Source: Lolium rigidum
Taxonomy: Eukaryota; Streptophyta; Magnoliopsida; Poales; Poaceae
DNA: 64,000 nucleotides
Direction of reading: 5' to 3'
NCBI RefSeq assembly: GCF_022539505.1
Contig: NC_061514.1
Coordinates: 252,514,124-252,578,123 of the forward strand
Under the pieces are notes generated by a model that had not been told where the DNA came from, searched no databases, and was given only the letters and a program-made list of their open reading frames with translations. This document shows, one piece after another, positions 31,902 through 44,033 of the stretch. A program made the position numbers and the translations under genes. Positions within the stretch are counted from its first letter, which is position 1. Each line of letters opens with the position of its first letter.

Positions 31902-34492
31902 ATGACAAAGACTGGGAAGAAGCAGTTGGCTGGTATGCGGCTTCATCCTAACATCATTGTGTCTAATTGATGCTTATAATTGGGTGCTGGGGTTTTTTTT
32001 GTTCTGTCTGAATATTTCTATACCCTAGGATTAAATGAAACTAAAAGCTGATAATTGCTATGATTAAACAATTTACCTTGTTCGAGTTGGCTTGCTTCTA
32101 TGCATTTCAACCATCAATCTAATGGTTACATATTTTTCTCATACATCTAAAGAAGCGCCCCTCACCGAGTTAGAGAAGGAGAGGGCTAGGACAATGATGC
32201 GGAACAACCGTGTCTTGCAGTCCCTGGGTATTACCGCCGTAGTGTCAATATTTAGGAAGTCACATGGTGGTCGAGGTGGACGTGGGTCCACACTTTCAAA
32301 TGATGAGTCATCTGCCATAACACAAGGCGAGAGCTCAGATTATCATCCGAGCAATGACCAACTGGTTGACCAGGAGGATGGGGAGGTTGAAGGGAGTATA
32401 GGGGAACACATTGAGAAGGTGCATTCTCGCTTTATCATCTTTGGAGGGCTGGCATTACTTGTATCTCGTTTTCTTATTTCCGTTTTGCTATAACCTCGTG
32501 ATGTAATGCCATTTTGTTTTGCTATTTTTGCGAGGCATTGAAGGATCCCAAGAGTAGAAATAAAAAGGCTTCTGTTAGAAAGACAAGCCCAGGGAGGAGG
32601 AGTAAGAGGTTGCAAAAGGAACAAAGTTCAATGCCTCCTGGTAGAGTGTTTGCTGATGCTCCAGGAGGGAGAAAGAGGCATCTGGAACCTGTTGCTGAAG
32701 CTCCTTCCAAAAGAGTCACCAGGAGGACATCAAGTGAAGCGTCTGCAACGAACAATGAAGATACCCCGCCCCGCAACAATCGCAGTAGCTCACCGCAGAT
32801 TGATGAAATGATCGATGAAGAAGCACTGTTCGCAGGGACACGAGTCCTACCGCATCCGATGTCATGGACCATCAAGCACTTTGATTCCGATGGTTTTCTT
32901 GATCCCGAGGATGATGAAGGCAAGTTTTTGTTGGACAGCTGTCCACACTATCTACCGCCTTTTTTGTTTATCTTTATAAACTCTTTTGGATGTGTGCTCG
33001 CTTTCGACATGATCTTTGTATGTATGCTATTCGGTGGAACCACCGCCGCGGTGGCCGTAAAAGGAAGGGCACCGGGCTGGAGCAGATTTGCAAGGGGATG
33101 GGAGTCAAGATTACCATTGAGATTCCTAGAGGGCTGAAACGTCCTGAGAAGCCTTTGCCTACTGCCAAGTTTGCATCGGAGGTGGAATGCTTGCAAGAGG
33201 CTAGATGTCACTCCTTCCGCATTTCAAGTTGTACAAGAGGGATGAGAATTTGTTGGCCGACTTCGTTGGAAAGATGGGGGTAATCTTCTTCATCACCAGT
33301 TCATTTGTTAGATGATAGGAGTGCTTTCTTGATTGTTCATAGTTCATGATAACTAACCTCGTCCTTGCCCTTGTTTGCTTTGTAGGAAAATTTCAACATG
33401 GACACAGAGTCGGAAGACATCCAGAAGGCTTGCAATGACATACTGCAGAAAGTGTCGAAGAACAGGCGCTACATCCTGAAAAGGGACTACTTTGACAAAG
33501 TACAAATGAAGTCAGCATCAAGTCCCCTGTTAAGGATGTCTCAGATGAAGAATGGGAAGCTCCAACTGCTCTGTGGGTAACCCCAAGACACAGGGTATGT
33601 TTTTTGCTTCAGTTGCAGTCATTAGTGCTTGCATGGTAGACATGATGCTCATCTTTATAGTGTGCATATTGCTGAATATCATGATTGTGCCCTTCTGCAG
33701 AACACATGTATCAAGAACAAGGACAGTCGTGATGCGGTCAAATTTGGCCAAAAGACTGGCTCTCGTAGCTATGCTGCTCATCTATATGCAACTGTAAGAA
33801 CACTCTTACAGAATTTCCTTTTGCACCTTACTCTTGTCTCCACAAGCTTATGTTCTGATTCTTGCTGAACATCATTTCCAGAGGGAGGAGCGCAGAGGTG
33901 AAGAGCTAGATGCAGTCGACATCTTTAAGGCGACCCATCACAAGCAAGAAGGATGGTTTCTCCGAGGAAGCTCTAGCCGCAATAGTAAGTGACTTGTTCA
34001 TTTCACTTTTGTGAACCATTCTTGGACCTCGTGCTTTTCCCGAATTGATGAATCTTTTGGAAATGGATCTCCGGCTGATATGGAAGCCGAGATGGCTATT
34101 CCCGTGCCGAAGGTGCACCGCCAAGGTCCGTCAGCCGCTCGTTGTTGCAAAGGTTCTTACCAAGGAAGCCAAGCACAACACTTTCCCGAAGAATGCTCGG
34201 ACTTCAGCCCAGCTCCACCGTCAAGCTCAACAAGCCCACCGCATCCGCCGTATCCGCGCATGTTCTTGACCTGGAAGCACAACCGAAGAGGTCCCGGGAG
34301 GAAGCCGAACAGATGAAGCAACAGTTTGCTGCCATCATGGAAGAAGCAGCTGCCCGGAAGGAGAAGCAAGCGGCAAGTGAAGCCGCACAAGCTCAGCGTG
34401 ACAAGGACTATATGGAGCTCCTCAAGCGGACTGAGGAAAGTGATAAGAGACTTGCTCACATGATGTCCGTCTTGGGAGGTTCTGCGAATTAG
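31902..34492 (+). pseudogene. Plant transposase (Ptta/En/Spm, Transposase_24-like) gene of the CACTA element, decayed
   Basis: Exons are recognised at 31902-31932 (ATG; MTKTGKKQLA), 32153-32418 (APLTELEKERARTMMRNNR; phases agree), 32535 to about 32921 (basic, then WTIKHFDSDGFLDPEDDE), about 33028-33281, 33387-33592, 33701-33795, 33882-33989 and about 34054-34492. KNKDSRDAVKFGQKTGSRSY is the hallmark block of this plant transposon protein family. The C-terminus is a Lys/Glu/Ala coiled coil (AEQMKQQFAAIMEEAAARKE). Frame changes near 33185, 33515, 33945 and 34190 break it, and the splice acceptor before 33028 is not evident. In the family these proteins are carried by CACTA elements; the exact role is not established. 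As it stands it would not make the full protein. Confidence 0.7.
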
Positions 34493-34756
34493 CTCCTGCT
34501 GCTGGTCGTATCCCTTTTTTGTGTCCCGCCATGGAACTTGGTCATATCCTGCCAGCGTGACAAGAACTTGGTCATATCTGTGAACTTCTTATTGCGTTGT
34601 GGTTGATCTTGTAGTGAATCCGTGAACTTTCTTGACATGTTGGTGAATCCGTGAACCCGGTCATTTTGTCGCTATGACTTCGCCGTGAAATTTGCAGATT
34701 TGAAATGTTGTCTTTTATATTTTGCTGCTTAATTTCCTAATTTAATATATGCACTG

Positions 34757-35300
34757 TTGGGCTATTGTGGGCTCTTAAAAGGCCAAGGCCCAAAGTAGCC
34801 TAGAAATATATGGGCTCTTAAAAGGCTACAACCCAACAAATAATTGACCCTAAAAAGGCTGAGGCCCAAAACCTTTGTGGACCCTAAAAAGGCATAGGCC
34901 CAAAATCTTCATGGACCCTAAAAGGCCAAGGCCCAAAACCATAATGGACCCTAAAAAGGACAAGGCCCAAAAGTGTAACGGACACTAAAAAGGCGAAAGC
35001 CCAAAACTGTAATGGGTCCAAAAAAGGCCACAGCCCAAAACTGTAATGGGTCCTAAAAAGGCCACGGCCCAAAACTGTAATGGGTCCTAAAAAGGCCACG
35101 GCCCAAAACTGTAATGGGTCCTAAAAAGGCCACGGCCCAAAACTTTAAACAGGCCAGGCCCAATGAAAATTGGCCCAGGCCCAGTAAGTACAACAGCTAA
35201 AAAGGCCGTTGAAAAAAAATAAGCTAAAAAGGCCGAGGTAATAAGCTAAAAAAAAACCTAAAAAGGCCAAGGCCCAACAAAGCCGAAAAAAAAATCAGTA
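34757..35300. repeat. CACTA subterminal repeats, about 14 copies spaced about 34 bp
   Basis: Units contain CTAAAAAGGCCAAGGCCC and a variable spacer such as AAAACTGTAATGGGTC. Three consecutive copies near 35045-35145 are almost identical. In the family such arrays bind the element's accessory protein near the termini. Confidence 0.85.
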
Positions 35301-35349
35301 CTAATGGGCTCAGCCCACATAAGGAGCTGAATGGACCGGGCTGAATTCA

Positions 35350-35628
35350 GATAATGACGTTTCTAATTCGTCACAATTTTGCCACGCTCGGATTGCCACG
35401 CTGGGACTCTGGGGCAGTGCCCATGACGTTTGGGAACGTCATGCCGTCAGTGACGTTTGCAAACGTCACAAAGCTCTATGACGTTTTCAAGTGGAACGTC
35501 TCAAGCAGTCACTGCTGACTCCCAACTTTCGACGTTTTGAAAAGCGTCACCGTAACGTCACAAGTAGCCATTAGTGACGTTTCAGTGACACCTTTATTTT
35601 GTCAACTTATCACATATTTCTTGTAGTG
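35350..35628 (+). mobile_element. CACTA right terminal region with clustered ACGT palindromes
   Basis: Between the subterminal array and the CACTACAAGAAA end (complement, 35617-35628) are several palindromes: TGACGTTTGGGAACGTCA (35423), GTGACGTTTGCAAACGTCAC (35451), GACGTTTTGAAAAGCGTC (35531) and further TGACGTTT copies. These probably are protein-binding or foldback sequence of the transposon. Confidence 0.7.
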
Positions 35629-35803
35629 CTGGTAATCGCTTTGGCAATCTTTGGAGACGCTGATCCTTGTTGGTTGCCGTATCACCTTCCTCCTGTTTGG
35701 TAAGAACTTGTAAGAGCTTTGTATTTTGCTTGACGAATTGCGCGTGAACCACCATATTCTGTAGTTTGTAGGCATATACATTTGTGCTTTTTGTGTACTA
35801 ACC

Positions 35804-38800
35804 ATGTCAGGACCTACACCGGCCGCTATTGACCCGGCCAAAATGACGTCTGAGCAGTTGCATGCTCACTTCACCCACCTTTTGGGCGGGCATGGACGCG
35901 ACGTCGATGCGCACATTAGTGATGTTGACGCCAAACTCACTGACGCGCTGGACAAGCTGGATGGCCTCGAGACAACTTTCAACTCAAAGCTCGACGCCAA
36001 GTTCCAGGAACTCTTGACTCGGTTGCCTCCACCTCGCGACAACGTGCGACGACGCGCACGCCGCGTTCCTCGTGCGGATGTGCCTGCGGGTACCGCTCCC
36101 GCCGCAGCGAGCCCGCACCCGACGCGCCTTCTGATGAAGGATACGAAGACTATGAAGGGGACGGGGACGAGCAGGTCGAGGAGAACGTGCTGGACGGCGA
36201 GGAAGTCGAACAACCTGCACCTGGTCGCCCACGATAACTGAACCGCAACGCTCGCCCACCTCCACGACTGGTACGTGATGATGATCATGTTGCTAAACTG
36301 AAACTTAATATTCCACCATTTGAAGGTAGATATAATCCTGATGCATATCTTACATGGGAATTGGAGGTAGAACAACGCTTTGCATGTTTAAAATACCCTG
36401 ATCACTTGCGTGTTAGTGCTGCTACTTGTGAGTTCAAAGATTTTGCATCTATTTGGTGGTCTGAATATTGTAGAGCACATCCAGCAAATGTTCCTACTAC
36501 TTCGGTTGGTTTAAAACTTGCTATGCGTACTCGTTTTGTTCCTCCACATTATCAACGTGATTTGCTGAAAAAATTGTCTTGCTTAGAACAAGGAAAAAAT
36601 TCTGTAGAAGACTATTATCAAGAATTGCAAACTAGCATGATTCGCTGTGGTATTGTAGAGGATAATGAGGCTATGCTTGCACGTTTCTTTGGTGGTTTGA
36701 ATAAAGAGATTCAACATATTTTAGATTATATGGAGTACAACACTATTACTCGCTTGTTTCATCTTGCTTGCAAAGCCGAACGTGAAGTGCAGGATCGTCA
36801 ACCACCATGGAGAAGAGCTAATGTTTCTGCAGGTCGTACATCATCATGGTCTCCGCGACCATCAGCACCACCATCTCGTGGGGCTGCACCGGCGCCTACT
36901 ACCTCCAAGTACACCGCGCCTGCATCACGAGCACCACCTGCTGCTACTCCACCACCATCTGCTGGTCCTCCTCGGAGTTCATCTTCGATGGCCTCCACGG
37001 GGAATACACGCGACATTCAATGTCGCAAATGCTTGGGATTTGGACACATAGAGAGAGAATGCAGAACCAAGTGTGTGATGTTGGTGCGTGAAGATGGAGA
37101 ATATGATTCCGCAAGTGACTTTGATGAAGACACATTGGCCCTTATTGCTGCACGCGATGGCGCCAATATTGATTCTGAGAGAGAGATGGAGGTAATGGAA
37201 GCTGACACCGCCGATCAGTACAGGAGATTAGTTGCACAGCGTGTCTTGAGCGTGCAATTGAGCAAATCTGAGCATGATCAACGCCACAATCTGTTCCGAA
37301 CAAGAGGCGTTGTAAAAGAGCGAGCTATAAGGATCATCATTGATGGAGGGAGCTGCAATAATCTGGCTAGCGTTGACATGGTGGAGAAGCTTTCTCTCCC
37401 TACTAGACAACGCACACATCCACACTACATTCAATGGTTTGAGAGCTCTCGGAAGCTCAAGGTAACAAGAACTACACGTGTGCATTTTACTATTGGTACA
37501 TATTCTGATTTTGTTGATTGTGATGTTGTACCTATGCAAGCTTGTTCTTTGTTACTTGGTAGACCTTGGCAATTTGATAGAGAATCTGTTCATAATGGTA
37601 GAACTAATCAAGTATTCTCTTATGCATGATGGAAAGAAAATTGGTCTCAAACCTATGACTCCTGAACAAATATTAAAAGATGATCTTGCTAGAGCTAGTA
37701 GAGTAAAAAACGAGGAGAAACATAAGAGTGAAAATCAGATTATTGCTGCAGATTTAGTACCACATAAGACTAATACTAAATCTGATTCGAACCATGCTAC
37801 TGAAATTCATTTGAAGAATCCTTGTTTGCTTGCTAGCAAATCTGATATTGCTGAACTTGATGTGAACACTACTCAATGCTATGCTATCATTTGCAAAGAA
37901 GTTCTGTTTTCATTTGAGGATATGCCTCCTTCTTTGCCACTTGCGGTTGCTAACCTTTTGCAGGAATTCATTGATGTGTTTCCACAAGATGTCCCCCCTG
38001 GACTACCACCTATTCGTGGCATAGAACACCAGATTGACTTGATTCCAGGAGCTTCGCTGCCCAACCGTGCACCATACCGTACCAATCCTGAAGAGACGGA
38101 AGAGATTCAGCGACAAATTCAGGTTCTCCAAGATAAAGGTTACATTCGTGAGTCTCTTAGCCCATGTGTTGTTCCTATTATCTTGGTACCTAAGAAGGAT
38201 GGTTCTTCACGCATGTGTACTGATTGTAGAGCGATTAATAATATTACCATTCGATACCGGCATCCTATACCTCGTTTAGATGATATGCTTGATGAATTGA
38301 GTGGTTCTATTATGTTCTCTAAAGTTGATTTACGTAGTGGTTACCACCAGATTCGTATGCAATTAGGAGATGAATGGAAAACAACGTTTAAACTAAGTTC
38401 GGTTTATATGAGTGGTTAGTAATGCCTTTTGGTTTAACTAATGCACCTAGTACTTTCATGAGACTGATGAACGAAGTTTTACGTGCTTTTATTGGACGTT
38501 TTGTGGTGGTATACTTTGATGATGTTCTGATTTATAGCAAATCTTTGGAGGATCATTTGGATCATTTACGTGCTGTTTTCAATGCTTTACGTGATGCACG
38601 TTCGTATGGTAATCTTGAGAAGTGCACCTTTTGCACCAATCGAGTTGCGTTTCTTGGCTATGTTGTTACTCGCGCAGGAATTGAAGTTGATCCAGCCAAG
38701 ATTGAGGCAATTGAGAGTTGGCCGCAGCCAAAGACGGTCACACAAGTGAGGAGTTTTCTCGGCCTCGCTGGTTTCTATAGGCGCTTTGTGAAAGATTTTG

Positions 38801-40901
38801 GATCCATTGCTACGCCAAGTGAATGAGCTTACAAAGAAGGATATGCCCTTTGTGTGGGGCGATGCACAACAAGACGCCTTCATGATTCTGAAAGATAAGT
38901 TAACACATGCTCCATTACTCCAACTTCCTGATTTCAATAAGACTTTTGAGCTTGAATGTGATGCTAGTGGAATTGGTTTGGGAGGTGTGTTATTACAAGA
39001 GGGCAAACCTCGTTGCATATTCTAGTGAAAAATTGAGTGGGCCTAGTCTGAACTATTCTACTTATGATAAATAATTATATGCGCTGGTTCGGACATTAGA
39101 AACTTGGCAACATTATTTATGGCCTAAAGAATTTGTTATACATTCTGATCATGAAACTTTGAAGCATATTCGTAGTCAAGCTAAGTTGAATCACCGCCAT
39201 GCAAAGTGGGTTGAGTTTATTGAGTCTTTTCCTTATGTAATCAAACACAAAAAGGGTAAAGATAATGTTATTGCTGATGCTTTGTCGCGCCGTTATACTA
39301 TGCTATCTCAACTTGACTTCAAGATTTTTGGATTAGAAACCATAAAGGAACAATACTTGCTTGATGCTGATTTTAAAAATGTGTTGCTGAATTGTAAAGA
39401 TGGTAGAACATGGAACAAATTTGTCCTCAATGATAGATTTGTGTTCCGTGCTAACAAGCTATGCATCCCAGATAGTTCCCTTTGTCTTTTGTTGTTGCCG
39501 GAGGCGCATGGAGGAGGATTGATGGGTCACTTTGGTGTGAAGAAGACGGAGGATGTACTTGCTGCACACTTCTTTTGGCCACATATGCGTCGAGATGTTG
39601 AGAGATTTGTGGCACGCTGCACTACATGTCAAAAATCTAAGTCTTGACTTAATCCACATGGTTTATATATGTCTCTTCCTGTTCCTAGTGTACCTTGGGA
39701 GGATATTTCTATGGATTTCGTTTTGGGTTTGCCTCGTACACAGAAGGGGAGGGATAGTATCTTTGTTGTTGTGGATAGGTTTTCTAAGAAGGCACACTTT
39801 ATTCCATGTCACAAAACTGATGATGCTACACATGTTGCTGATTTGTTTTTTCGCGAAATTGTGCGTTTACATGGTGTGCCCAATACTATTGTTTCTGATC
39901 GTGATACTAAGTTTCTTAGCCACTTTTGGAGATGTTTATGGGCTAAGTTGGGGACTAAATTGCTGTTTAGTACTACATGTCATCCCCAAACTGATGGACA
40001 AACTAATGTAGTAGATAGAACATTGTCTACTATGCTGCGGGCTGTTTTGAAGAAGAACTTAAAATTGTGGGAATAATATTTGCCTCATATTGAATTTGCT
40101 TACAATCGTTCGCTGCATTCTACCACTAAGATGTGCCCTTTTGAGATTGTGTATGGTTTTGTACCACGTGCACCTATTGATTTGTTGCCTTTACCATCTT
40201 CGGTGCAAAATAATTTGGATGCTACAGACCGTGCTGAATTGATACTTAAATTGCATGAGACTACTAAAGACAACATAGAACGCATGAATGCTAAGTATAA
40301 AATTGCTGGGGATAGAGGAAGAAAGCATGTTGTGTTTGATGTTGGTGATCTTGTTTGGTTGCATTTGCGCAAAGATCGTTTTCCTGAATTGCGCAAGTCT
40401 AAACTAATGCCACACGCTGCTGGTTATTTTAAGGTGTTAGAGAAAATAAATGATAATGCATATAAACTTGAGCTTCCTGCAGAATTGGGTCCGGTTAGTC
40501 CTACATTTTACATTGCAGATTTGAAGCCTTACTTTGGTGAAGAAGAGGAGTTTTCGTCGAGGATGACTTCAATTCAAGAAGGGGGGCATGATGAGGACAT
40601 CCCATCTCTTGATACAGCCGCTATACCTACAGCCACACAAATACAAGGACCAATCACTCGAGCTCGTGCCAAACAACTTAACTATCAGGTACTTTCGTTT
40701 CTTGGAACTATTCCTCACATACATGAGAATATGATGCTGCCTAAATCAGATATGTTTGTTACTCTTAGGAATGATGGACCAAGCATGGATGAGGAGGACA
40801 AGCATTGGAGCATGATCACGCATGGAGGAGATGGCAGCAAACATTTGAGGATTGAAGATGATGCCGCAAGTGGAGATTTCAGAACTTTGAAGCCACCATA
40901 A
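35804..40901 (+). pseudogene. Ty3/Gypsy gag-pol polyprotein, decayed
   Basis: ATG at 35804 (MSGPTPAAIDPAKMTSEQ). Gag (PFEGRYNPDAYLTWE, 36310) ends in a zinc knuckle CRKCLGFGHIEREC (about 37025). Protease-like IIIDGGSCNNLASVDM (37340) follows, then reverse transcriptase with VPKKDGSSRMC and [12 protein letters not shown] (38505), RNase H ([23 protein letters not shown]), the integrase HHCC finger (39500-39640), and a core with MDFVLGLP and VSDRDTKF. The third catalytic residue is changed: TDGQTN instead of TDGQTE (about 40000). Breaks: frameshifts near 36120, 37600, 38392, 38815 and 39010; stops at 36234, 39072, 39645 and 40074. No chromodomain is evident. In the family these proteins copy and integrate the element; this copy cannot. 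The 5' LTR is missing, cut off at the CACTA end. Confidence 0.92.
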
Positions 40902-40959
40902 GAAGAGATGAAGACATGGACGAAATATAGAGTTTCCCACTTCATAATTTTGTCTATAG

Positions 40960-41511
40960 CATGTTATGGTGCTGCGTCACCTTTAGTTTTGGGTCAGGCC
41001 CATGTTATTTTCGCAGGAATTAAGTCAGCCACTTTTTAGAGTCCGTATTGAAGGGGGAAAGACCTTCTAGGGTTTGGTTCGGCCACCATATGTATGGCTG
41101 GCCGAAACCTCACCTTTTCCTCCTTTAAATACCCCCATAGCCGTCACGTTTAGACTCGAATTTTGATTAGACTAAAAGTTAGCCATTGCTGCAACTCTCG
41201 TGTACTTCTTTTGAGGCCAGCGCCCAGAACAAGACCGACTATTCGGAATCCCACCTTTTTCAATAAAACTTTCATCTTTCATCCGCAATATTCTGATTGC
41301 AATATTAGTTCTTACTTGTTCTCGATTTCAGGTAGGAATTAAGACCCTCGTCGGTCGGCTGATCGCGCATCCGCAAGATCAGTAACTCCCGGAGATTGTC
41401 CTAGCGATTGCATTGGCGCACGAGCTTTGCACGTGTAGTTGGATCATCAAGCACGAACTCCACCAACAAATCGACGCTATCATACTCTCATCGAAAGATC
41501 GGCCAGTTTTG
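40960..41511 (+). mobile_element. Probable 3' LTR of the Gypsy element
   Basis: After the polyprotein comes sequence with TTTAAATAC (41123-41131, TATA-like), AATAAAA (41264-41270, polyadenylation-like), and an end near GAAAGATCGGCCA. Start and end were not confirmed because no second LTR is present to compare. Confidence 0.4.
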
Positions 41512-41825
41512 CCCTATCAAGATGGAGGGCAAACAACAACAAAAGTGTTTGGGAAAGTAGATACGTTTTGGACGTATCATGGATATCAAGAAAATCTTGT
41601 GCACATTTTGTAAAAGAAAAATTGGAAATGTGCAAAGTACTAGGTTTTATGAATATATGTGGCATGAAAATAATTCTTTTGCTGGAAAATCCCTAGAGTT
41701 TCCTGACTTTAGCTATTTAACAAGACTGTACACATGAGCCTTTTTCTTATTTTTGAGCACGGGGAAAGGAGAATGTCACATCAGACCGTGGAGAGTACTA
41801 TGTATAATAGGTTACCCAAAAATAA
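41512..41825. other. Unassigned AT-rich sequence
   Basis: No gene was seen. A short inverted ATACGTTTTGGACGTAT motif lies at 41561-41577. Confidence 0.4.
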
Positions 41826-42112
41826 GGTTGGGTGGTTAGGACTTAGGAGGGTGGTTGTACCCAGCCCTCCAGAGTTTAAACTCCAAATTTAACATCTGTG
41901 TGTCTCACAAGGACAGAATATTCATTCAATAGGAGGCGACTGTCCCGTCGACAGCGAGGTGCTTGTGGTGATTTCGTCAATTTCAAGATCCAATCCGTCG
42001 GCTCAGCCTTCCGGAGGTTCTCATAAGGGTAGGGTGTGTGTGTGCGCGCGTTCATAGGGGTGAGTGTATGCACATATATGTGAACGTCTGCATTTGTATT
42101 GTGTTTCTCAAA
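41826..42112 (+). mobile_element. Au-type SINE
   Basis: It begins GGTTGGGTGGTTAGGA, a tRNA-like box A region, with box B-like GAGTTTAAACTCC about 45 bp later, then GTGTGTCTCACAAGGAC, CGACAGCGAGGTGC, CAATCCGTCGGCTCAG and TCATAGGGGTGAGTGTATG, ending GTGTTTCTC plus an A run. These are recognisable words of the grass Au SINE. SINEs are made by RNA polymerase III and copied by LINE proteins. Confidence 0.75.
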
Positions 42113-42555
42113 AAAAATGAATGGTACATATTGTCAAAACTCCAAAGTTTGTCAGATTTTGTCATAATACCAATAATTTTGCACATCTATAGGGTACATC
42201 ATTGAATAGCTACTAAGGCACCGATTATTTTTCAAAATTTCATGAAACTACTATTGTCGATTTTTCAAGCTAAAGGGTTTCATGGAGCTAGGAGCCACTT
42301 GTCCAGACTGGGCTCTGGAATATGTTAGCTCGTGTCTGAATCCTTATTTTTCTATTGTATGAACTTCTAAATGTGGTTTCATTAATAATAAAATAAAATT
42401 AGGGAAATATTTTTTCTCCTTTCTTAAAAAATATTAGGTGTGCGACCAGAGCATATCGACCAACGCGGTATAACGATATGATCAATGGTAAAGCCTATGT
42501 CAGCCGAATTTGACTATAAGCCCAACTGCTCCATGGACAGCACTCCATGTGCCCA
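42113..42555. other. Unassigned sequence between SINE and MULE
   Basis: AT-rich, with no open frame of note and no repeat recognised. Confidence 0.4.
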
Positions 42556-42564
42556 GGGGTTTCC

Positions 42565-43226
42565 GGGGGGTGCTATACACCGACCTGATCGGTGGGTGGA
42601 AGGCACCGCACACCCCCACGACCCACGTACTTCAGTGGGCCGCGGCCCATCACATCAGGTGAGTTTCTTTTTCCTTTTTCTTCCTTCTTTTCTTTTTTTC
42701 TTTTCTGTTTATATTTTCGTTTTTTTAAATAACTTCAAAAAACTTTTTTCGAGAAAACATTTTTCGTAAAATTTGAACAATTTTCTCGAAACTAGAACAA
42801 TTTTTACATTTGAACATTTTTCGGATTTGAAATTTTTTCAAAATTAGAAATTTGAACAATTTTTAACTTGAACAATTTTCAAAATTGAACATTTTTTGAA
42901 TGTGAACAAATTTGAACGATTCTCCGATTTGAACGGTTTTCAAATTTGAATATTTTTGAACGGTTTTCAATTTGAACATTTTTTCAATTTGAACAATTTT
43001 TAAAAATTAAAATTTTCGAATCTAAAAAAATATAAACAAAACGGAAAACAGAAAACAAAAAAGAAAAACATAAAAGAAAAACGAGAAAAAGTAACCGAGA
43101 AAAAAGAAAAGAAAAAGAAAACCGAAATACTACAGGCTAACAGAAACAAATGGGCCTGGCCCAAAACCCGACCAGGGGTGTGCGGTGGCCGGTAGCCACC
43201 GACCTGGTCGGTGTATAGGTTTTGCC
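42565..43226. mobile_element. Non-autonomous Mutator-like element (MULE/MITE), 662 bp, 9-bp target duplication
   Basis: Imperfect inverted ends of about 50 bp share CTATACACCGACC, TCGGTGG and CACCGCACACCCC. The 9-bp GGGGTTTCC flanks both sides (42556-42564 and 43227-43235), the length made by Mutator transposases. The interior is T-rich on the left (TTTCTTTTTCCTTTTTC) and A-rich on the right (GAAAAGAAAAAGAAAACCG), with GAACAATTTT-type repeats between, so it can form a long foldback. It has no coding capacity. Confidence 0.88.
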
Positions 43227-43235
43227 GGGGTTTCC

Positions 43236-43870
43236 TACTTTCCGCTCGTTAGCGTGCCAGAACATGCATCGTCTGAAGCGGAACCTGGATGGGCCAGCCC
43301 ATTAATTTGTTCGGCGAACAAAGTAGGTATTATATAATTTTCTTTTGTTTTTGTACGACAAATGAGATATAACGTAGTGGTGTCATCTCCTTTGCTCATA
43401 GCCGAGACCAAGGATAAAATTTCCAGTTTAAATTTGCTCGAATTCAAAAGTTGCTCCAACTTAAAATTTGCTTAATTTTTTTTTTGAATTTTGAAAATAT
43501 GTTCAAAACGGAAAAAGAAAAAGCAGAAAAACCGAAAAAAAAACAAAAAACGAAAAACGAAACCAACAGAAAACGGACCGAACCAGAAAAAGAACCTAAA
43601 ACGGACCGAACAAGAAAAAGAACCGAAGAAAAAACGAAAAAACAGAAAAACAACTCCTGATGGGCCGCGGCCCGCTCGCCCCCGCACGCGAGCGGGCGTT
43701 AATCCGCTCCGCAGCTGGGCATGAAATAGGTTTTTGCTGTGCCCGGTTTGCCTTCGCTGCGAAGGAGGGTCTGTTTCCGGACTGCCCTGACAGGTGTGGA
43801 GCCCTCCTAGACCCGAAGCAAGGAAAGGAATTAACGTCGCTTTTAACTTGTTACTGAATCCGGCTGTCCT
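43236..43870. other. A-rich, probable transposon-end sequence upstream of the syntaxin gene
   Basis: 43480-43650 is an A-rich AAAAACCGAAAAA tract followed by CAACTCCTGATGGGCCGCGG and CGAGCGGGCG. It resembles the block at 50230-50640 (A-rich tract, AAACTCCTG, GGGCCGGCCC, GAGCGG), so both may be ends of one MULE-like family. The 69-77 aa open frames here are low-complexity and rejected as genes. Confidence 0.4.
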
Positions 43871-43879
43871 GGACTAGTT

Positions 43880-44033
43880 AATGATTTGGTTCCATCGCTG
43901 GCCGGCGTTCCACTCCAAGACGATCATTCCAATGTCGCCCTCACCACATACGTTTTCTTGATCTCTTCTTCTTCTGGCTCTCTCTCCCCCTCTGATCTCT
44001 TCTTCTGGGTCTCTCTCTCCACGCGAAGTCAAG
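43880..44033 (+). promoter_or_regulatory. 5' leader of the syntaxin gene
   Basis: A CT-rich leader with a near-duplicate GATCTCTTCTTCTGG (43960 and 43994) ends at the ATG (AAGATGAAC). No clear TATA box was found. Confidence 0.45.

Larger units (their letters stand above)
23500..35628 (+). mobile_element. CACTA (En/Spm) DNA transposon, left end unresolved, split by an LTR retrotransposon
   Basis: The right terminus reads TTTCTTGTAGTG, the complement of CACTACAAGAAA, the standard CACTA end, and is followed by CTG (35629-35631). Inside that end are subterminal repeats (34757-35300) and clustered ACGT palindromes (35430-35600). A decayed plant-transposase-family gene lies at 31902-34492. The 5' leader (23700-24060) is cut by the retrotransposon at 24061-30951 and resumes at 30957. 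The catalytic TNP2-type transposase was not found, so the element looks non-autonomous. The left boundary given is only an estimate. Confidence 0.7.

Noticed and set aside
34757..35300. Regular 34-bp repeats, considered as a CRISPR array
   Set aside because: The sequence is continuous tandem repeat next to a CACTA end, matching transposon subterminal repeats.
43451..43687. Lys/Glu/Arg-rich open frames on the plus strand and Phe-rich ones on the minus strand
   Set aside because: These are pure translations of an A-rich tract and not credible proteins.
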